64,000 bases of DNA, from contig CANDBT010000011.1 in NCBI GenBank assembly GCA_947383005.1, forward strand, positions 1 to 64,000, in the 5' to 3' direction. Shown one piece after another: positions 60,951 to 64,000 of the stretch (positions are counted from its first letter, which is position 1; every line of letters starts with the position of its first letter). The translations under genes and the position numbers were made by a program. Under the pieces are notes generated by a model, which saw only the letters and a program-made list of their open reading frames with translations, did no database searches and was not told the DNA's origin. This DNA comes from an uncultured bacterium (GTDB lineage: Bacteria; Bacillota; Clostridia; Lachnospirales; Lachnospiraceae).

Positions 60951-61000
60951 TAAATATTGAAGAAATCTACGAATATGACCATTATAATACATTTCTGATA
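60945..61000 (+). pseudogene. Scrap of a second capF N-terminus
   Basis: Directly joined to the transposase remnant, the frame reads INIEEIYEYDHYNT, nearly identical to RIEEIYEYDHHNT of CapF at 58330-58370, then diverges. It suggests a deletion or recombination between a capF copy and the IS element. Confidence 0.65.
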
Positions 61001-61025
61001 AGTTATACCATGAGGAGGGTTTGCA

Positions 61026-62177
61026 TTGGAAGAAATAAAATATAATAAGATATCTGATATTAAATCAAAATTATTATATATAGAAGGCATGCGGGGGATA
61101 GCTGCCATAATGGTAGTTTTTTGTCATTGGTCATGTGTATTTGCCAGTGACTATTATTATATTACCGAGAATAGTACATCTTTTGAAAAATTTTGGATTA
61201 ATTCACCACTTAATATTATCAATAATGGAAATGCACCCGTACAATTCTTTTTTCTGATTTCAGCATATTTGAGCGCAAGGAATATTTCTGTAGGAAAAGG
61301 CTGTATTGCAGATGGATTTAAATATATATGCAGAAAATATATAAGATTAATTCAAGTAGTGCTTCCGGGAATATTGTTCGCATATTTTCTACTAAAATAT
61401 GCTTTTATGTTTCACATAAAAGCATATCAATTGTATTCAAAACTGGTATTTGTAACAGATTATTATGATTTTCAACCTGGTCTGGCAAATTTAGTAGCTG
61501 ATTTTTTTAATACTTTCATTCAGGGAAGCATTTATGTGGGGCCGTTTTGGACAATTAGGTTTGAACTGTTAGGAGTGTTGATTATAACGGTAATCAATTC
61601 CTATGCATATGCAACGTGTCAATCTAATGTAAAGAAAGTATTGCTTCTTATACTGTTTTATATTCCTGTGTTTTATTTTAATGAACAGTTGTCAATATTC
61701 GTGCTGGGAACTCTTTTTTATTATGTGGAAGCAGTTTTAGAAGAGAACAAAAAATTACGTGTACATTTTGTGGGGTGGTTATTTGTTCTTATTTTGGGTA
61801 TTTATCTGGCGTCGATAAACCGATGGTGGACAGGAATTTGGAGTTGGATAAAAAATATATTTCCTCATCAGAGTACGATTAGAGCTATGGGAATTGGCCT
61901 ATGTCTGATTAGCATTAGGAAAATTTCCTTGTTAAAACATATTTTGTCTAACAAATATTTTGTATGGTTAGGAAAAATATCACCGTTTATTTATGCGTTT
62001 CATTGGCCAATAATTCTTTCGTTAGGATGTTTTCTGTTTGTATGCGGCTATACGAATATGGGATATATTGAATTAACTGTTGGTATTTTGTGTATTTGTT
62101 TATTGGCCACGATAGTTGTAAGCTGTGTATATATAAAAATATTTAGCGGCATATCTTGCTGTTTTCAGAAAAAATAA
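61026..62177 (+). CDS. Membrane acyltransferase (acyltransferase-3 family)
   Basis: A 383-residue integral membrane protein with about ten hydrophobic segments. It opens with LLYIEGMRGIAAIMVVFCHW, whose H at the end of the first segment is the family's catalytic-type His, and has APVQFFFLISAYLSARN, then GPFWTIRFELLGVLI. Such OafA-like enzymes O-acetylate surface sugars. The start is TTG 61026 with GAGGAGGG seven bases upstream. AT-rich; probably the last functional gene of the glycan locus. Confidence 0.88.
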   Translation: MEEIKYNKISDIKSKLLYIEGMRGIAAIMVVFCHWSCVFASDYYYITENSTSFEKFWINSPLNIINNGNAPVQFFFLISAYLSARNISVGKGCIADGFKYICRKYIRLIQVVLPGILFAYFLLKYAFMFHIKAYQLYSKLVFVTDYYDFQPGLANLVADFFNTFIQGSIYVGPFWTIRFELLGVLIITVINSYAYATCQSNVKKVLLLILFYIPVFYFNEQLSIFVLGTLFYYVEAVLEENKKLRVHFVGWLFVLILGIYLASINRWWTGIWSWIKNIFPHQSTIRAMGIGLCLISIRKISLLKHILSNKYFVWLGKISPFIYAFHWPIILSLGCFLFVCGYTNMGYIELTVGILCICLLATIVVSCVYIKIFSGISCCFQKK

Positions 62178-62400
62178 TGTTTTAATTGAAATCAGGCTGG
62201 ATATTATGGGTGTTATATTTTCCTGGATTGATGCAGTTCGGCAGGATTGAGGAGGATGTACTGTACTAATTGAAAATGCAAGTTTTGTGGTGCCATTACT
62301 GGTTAGATTTTCACCTACTCGGCGCGCGGCCCGAATGCCGCTTTAGCGGCATATTTCTCAGTTCGGGTTATGCCCTCCTGTGGATTGGCTGAATTCAGCC
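62178..62400. other. Gap with one palindrome
   Basis: Contains an inverted repeat CCCGAATGCCGC..GCGGCAT..TTCGGG around 62330-62368. No T run follows. No gene was seen. Confidence 0.4.
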
Positions 62401-62613
62401 TTATCTTGTATGGCTGGCATTAAGTAGTTGTATAAGTCCATCCTGGAGAACCTGGGAGCAGTTTACTCCGCGCTTTTTCGCAAGGGTGGCCATCCATGCA
62501 GGAAGTGAGACATTTTTACGAACAACCCTGGTGTCGGTTGCCGCCCGGTATGCGAATGTATCAATGCGGATGATGGAGCAGGTGGCATTTTCCGGAATAT
62601 CCAGTTTTCCACC
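62401..62613 (-). pseudogene. Truncated hicB-type antitoxin
   Basis: On the minus strand a frame ending at TAA (complement of 62401-62403) reads LDIPENATCSIIRIDTFAYR, TRVVRKNVSLPAWMATLAKK and RGVNCSQVLQDGLIQLLN. This is the C-terminal ribbon-helix-helix DNA-binding part of HicB antitoxins. It has no start, and a stop codon lies just upstream in frame. The HicB N-terminal domain and any HicA toxin are absent. Confidence 0.75.
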
Positions 62614-62614
62614 T

Positions 62615-62963
62615 CTAAGTCAAATACATCAAAATCCAAAAAACTCTCATCTCATCCAGCAAAAAATCATAAACACTCATAACCAACACCCCGTCGTCAT
62701 TGTAATACGGTGTTGGTGCGTCTTTCGTGATGATAATCTTCTTGAAGAAATCGCCGGTCAGCATCAGGGAGCGCTGCTTCTGTTCCATTTTTGTCCGATC
62801 CGGGATTGCATAGGCTGACTGGATATAATAACGTTTAGAACTTTTATTACAAACAAAATCAATTTCCAACTGTTTGCGGATTCCGTGACCTTTCTCGTTG
62901 GTTTTATTCAGAGTAACAACTCCCACATTCACGTTGAAGCCCCGTATCTTCAACTCATGTTTC
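62615..62963 (-). pseudogene. C-terminal remnant of a DUF4143-type AAA ATPase
   Basis: The frame reads LKIRGFNVNVGVVTLNKTNE, GIRKQLEIDFVCNKSSKRYY, IQSAYAIPDRTKMEQKQRSL, FFKKIIITKDAP and GVLVMSVYDFLLDE, the C-terminal half of DUF4143 ATP-binding proteins. The N-terminal ATPase is missing: the open frame continues into hsdR sequence in a different frame, so the junction near 62960 is a deletion point. Confidence 0.75.
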
Positions 62964-64000
62964 CTGTTTATCTGTCCAATGATCCAATTCCGAAATCTTT
63001 GCTTTGATTTTCTGAAGCAATGTAGCTGCAACCTCTTTCAATTCAGAATAATGATTTACAAAATCACGAGCAATCGATTTTAATCTCGGCTCTGCTGTCA
63101 GCAGATGTATCTCTTTCGCAAATTCCGCTTCCAGTTTATCCTGCTGATCTACATCAAGACCAGCATTCTCAATGGCATCCAGAATCTGTTCTGTAATTTT
63201 CGGGTTATGTAAGTCCGCAATCTTTTCACCGCGATTTTCATAATACAGCGGAACCGTAGCGCCATCTTCTACCGCTCTTTTGAAATCATAAACAGATACA
63301 TAGCCGCCAAATGTACGAGCGGTAATATTGTCACTGGACAGAAGCGGCGTTCCGGTAAATCCGATACGTGCTGCAGTAGGTAGTAATTTCATCATATGAT
63401 CTGCAAAAATGCCATACTGGCTGCGGTGAGCTTCGTCAGACATTATGATGATATCATGGTCCGGATAGATCGGATCTGCACTTGGTTTGTTAAACTTCTG
63501 AATAAGCGTAAAGATAAAACCTGGATTGCCTTTCAGTTTCTGCACAAGGTCATCCCCGCTTGTGGCAATAAACTTTGCCGCTTTTGTCTTACCAAGCAAG
63601 CCACAGTTTTCAAACGTATCACTAATCTGGGAGTTCAATTCTTCACGGTCAGTAAGAATCACAAACGTTGGAGAACCTTCAAATTTTCTGCGCACTTTCT
63701 GCGCAAGGAATACCATAGAATAACTCTTGCCTAAGCCTTGTGTATGCCAAAATACACCCAGTTTCCCATCGTTCAGTTTCCTTGCGGCATAGGTTTTCAT
63801 TGCTTCATTTACACCGAGATACTGGTGGTTACGGGCAAGAATTTTAGCTGTATGTCCGCCGGAATGGTCATATAAAATAAAGTTTTCAAACAAATCAAGG
63901 AAGTTCTCTTTCCTGCAAATACCACGAAGCATTGTTTCAAGAGCTACACTCCCTTGTTCCTCTTCTGCAAGACGTTTCCACTCATGGAAAAACTCATATT
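62955..64000 (-). CDS. hsdR: Type I restriction endonuclease subunit HsdR, truncated and running off the edge
   Basis: The frame is open to the right edge, reading YEFFHEWKRLAEEE at the boundary, and ends at 62955. It covers the helicase motor: Walker A-like FWHTQGLGKSYSMVFLAQ, FVILTDREELNSQ, IIMSDEAHRSQYG (DEAH) and RIGFTGTPLL. The C-terminal part stops after SELDHWTDKQET, whereas HsdR proteins continue for about 100 or more residues, so the 3' end was probably lost in the deletion that joined it to the DUF4143 remnant. The N-terminal nuclease and hsdM/hsdS are outside the window. Activity is doubtful. Confidence 0.88.
   Translation of the reverse strand, partial: YEFFHEWKRLAEEEQGSVALETMLRGICRKENFLDLFENFILYDHSGGHTAKILARNHQYLGVNEAMKTYAARKLNDGKLGVFWHTQGLGKSYSMVFLAQKVRRKFEGSPTFVILTDREELNSQISDTFENCGLLGKTKAAKFIATSGDDLVQKLKGNPGFIFTLIQKFNKPSADPIYPDHDIIIMSDEAHRSQYGIFADHMMKLLPTAARIGFTGTPLLSSDNITARTFGGYVSVYDFKRAVEDGATVPLYYENRGEKIADLHNPKITEQILDAIENAGLDVDQQDKLEAEFAKEIHLLTAEPRLKSIARDFVNHYSELKEVAATLLQKIKAKISELDHWTDKQET

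Overview
The window looks like a chromosomal segment of a spore-forming, gut-type Clostridia, most likely Lachnospiraceae. The evidence is a SpoIVB protease and a PdaA-type cortex deacetylase (sporulation), a GH112 galacto/lacto-N-biose phosphorylase cluster (mucin or milk glycan use), a mannitol-family PTS, a two-gene SmsCB/SufCB Fe-S system, LoaP-type NusG paralogs and strong AGGAGG ribosome sites. Base composition is mosaic: moderate-GC housekeeping genes, AT-rich polysaccharide genes, and a GC-richer nonulosonate block.

Layout. 0-3.4 kb (minus strand): a compact cassette of a small Cys-rich peptide, a PqqD-like protein, a radical SAM/SPASM enzyme and a TylF-like methyltransferase, with an edge-truncated glycosyltransferase beyond. 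I read it as a candidate RiPP pathway. 4-8.7 kb: hemL, a hemA-sirC fusion and spoIVB. 9.1-18.9 kb: a regulon for N-acetylhexosamine-containing disaccharides made of a nucleotidyltransferase, an NahK-like kinase, an AraC regulator, a GH112 phosphorylase and an ABC importer lacking its own ATPase. Three of its promoter regions share a 21-bp-periodic direct repeat. 19-24.4 kb: a PTS operon with a 1-phosphofructokinase-like kinase, a SorE-like reductase, a DeoR regulator and EIICBA. 24.7-30.7 kb: tRNA-Leu(CAG), an RNA m5C methyltransferase, SmsCB, a probable ~490-nt structured non-coding RNA, a radical SAM protein and Aat. 30.7-38.3 kb: a RecD-like helicase, a GH28, PdaA, a frameshifted Uma2 protein and an XRE regulator.

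38.5-62.2 kb is a surface polysaccharide locus. It opens with two NusG/LoaP-like genes, the first of which has ATC where the start codon should be. Then come LicD, an IspD-like cytidylyltransferase, an SDR, a sialyltransferase-like GT, an unusual aldolase/decarboxylase/aminotransferase set, the initiating sugar-phosphate transferase, a GT2, Wzy and Wzx. These are followed by a fused CMP-nonulosonate synthetase/PseG, a sialidase-like propeller, a NeuB-type synthase, another GT, CapE, CapF and an acyltransferase. Between CapF and the acyltransferase lies a graveyard: a frameshifted Rpn nuclease, an IS256-type transposase remnant and a scrap of a second capF. The right end carries a truncated hicB, a DUF4143 ATPase tail and a truncated hsdR that runs off the edge.

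Intergenic DNA is unusually rich in interspersed palindromic repeats. At least six families recur, several between operon genes or at gene ends. Everything was read by eye from the sequence; no database search was run.
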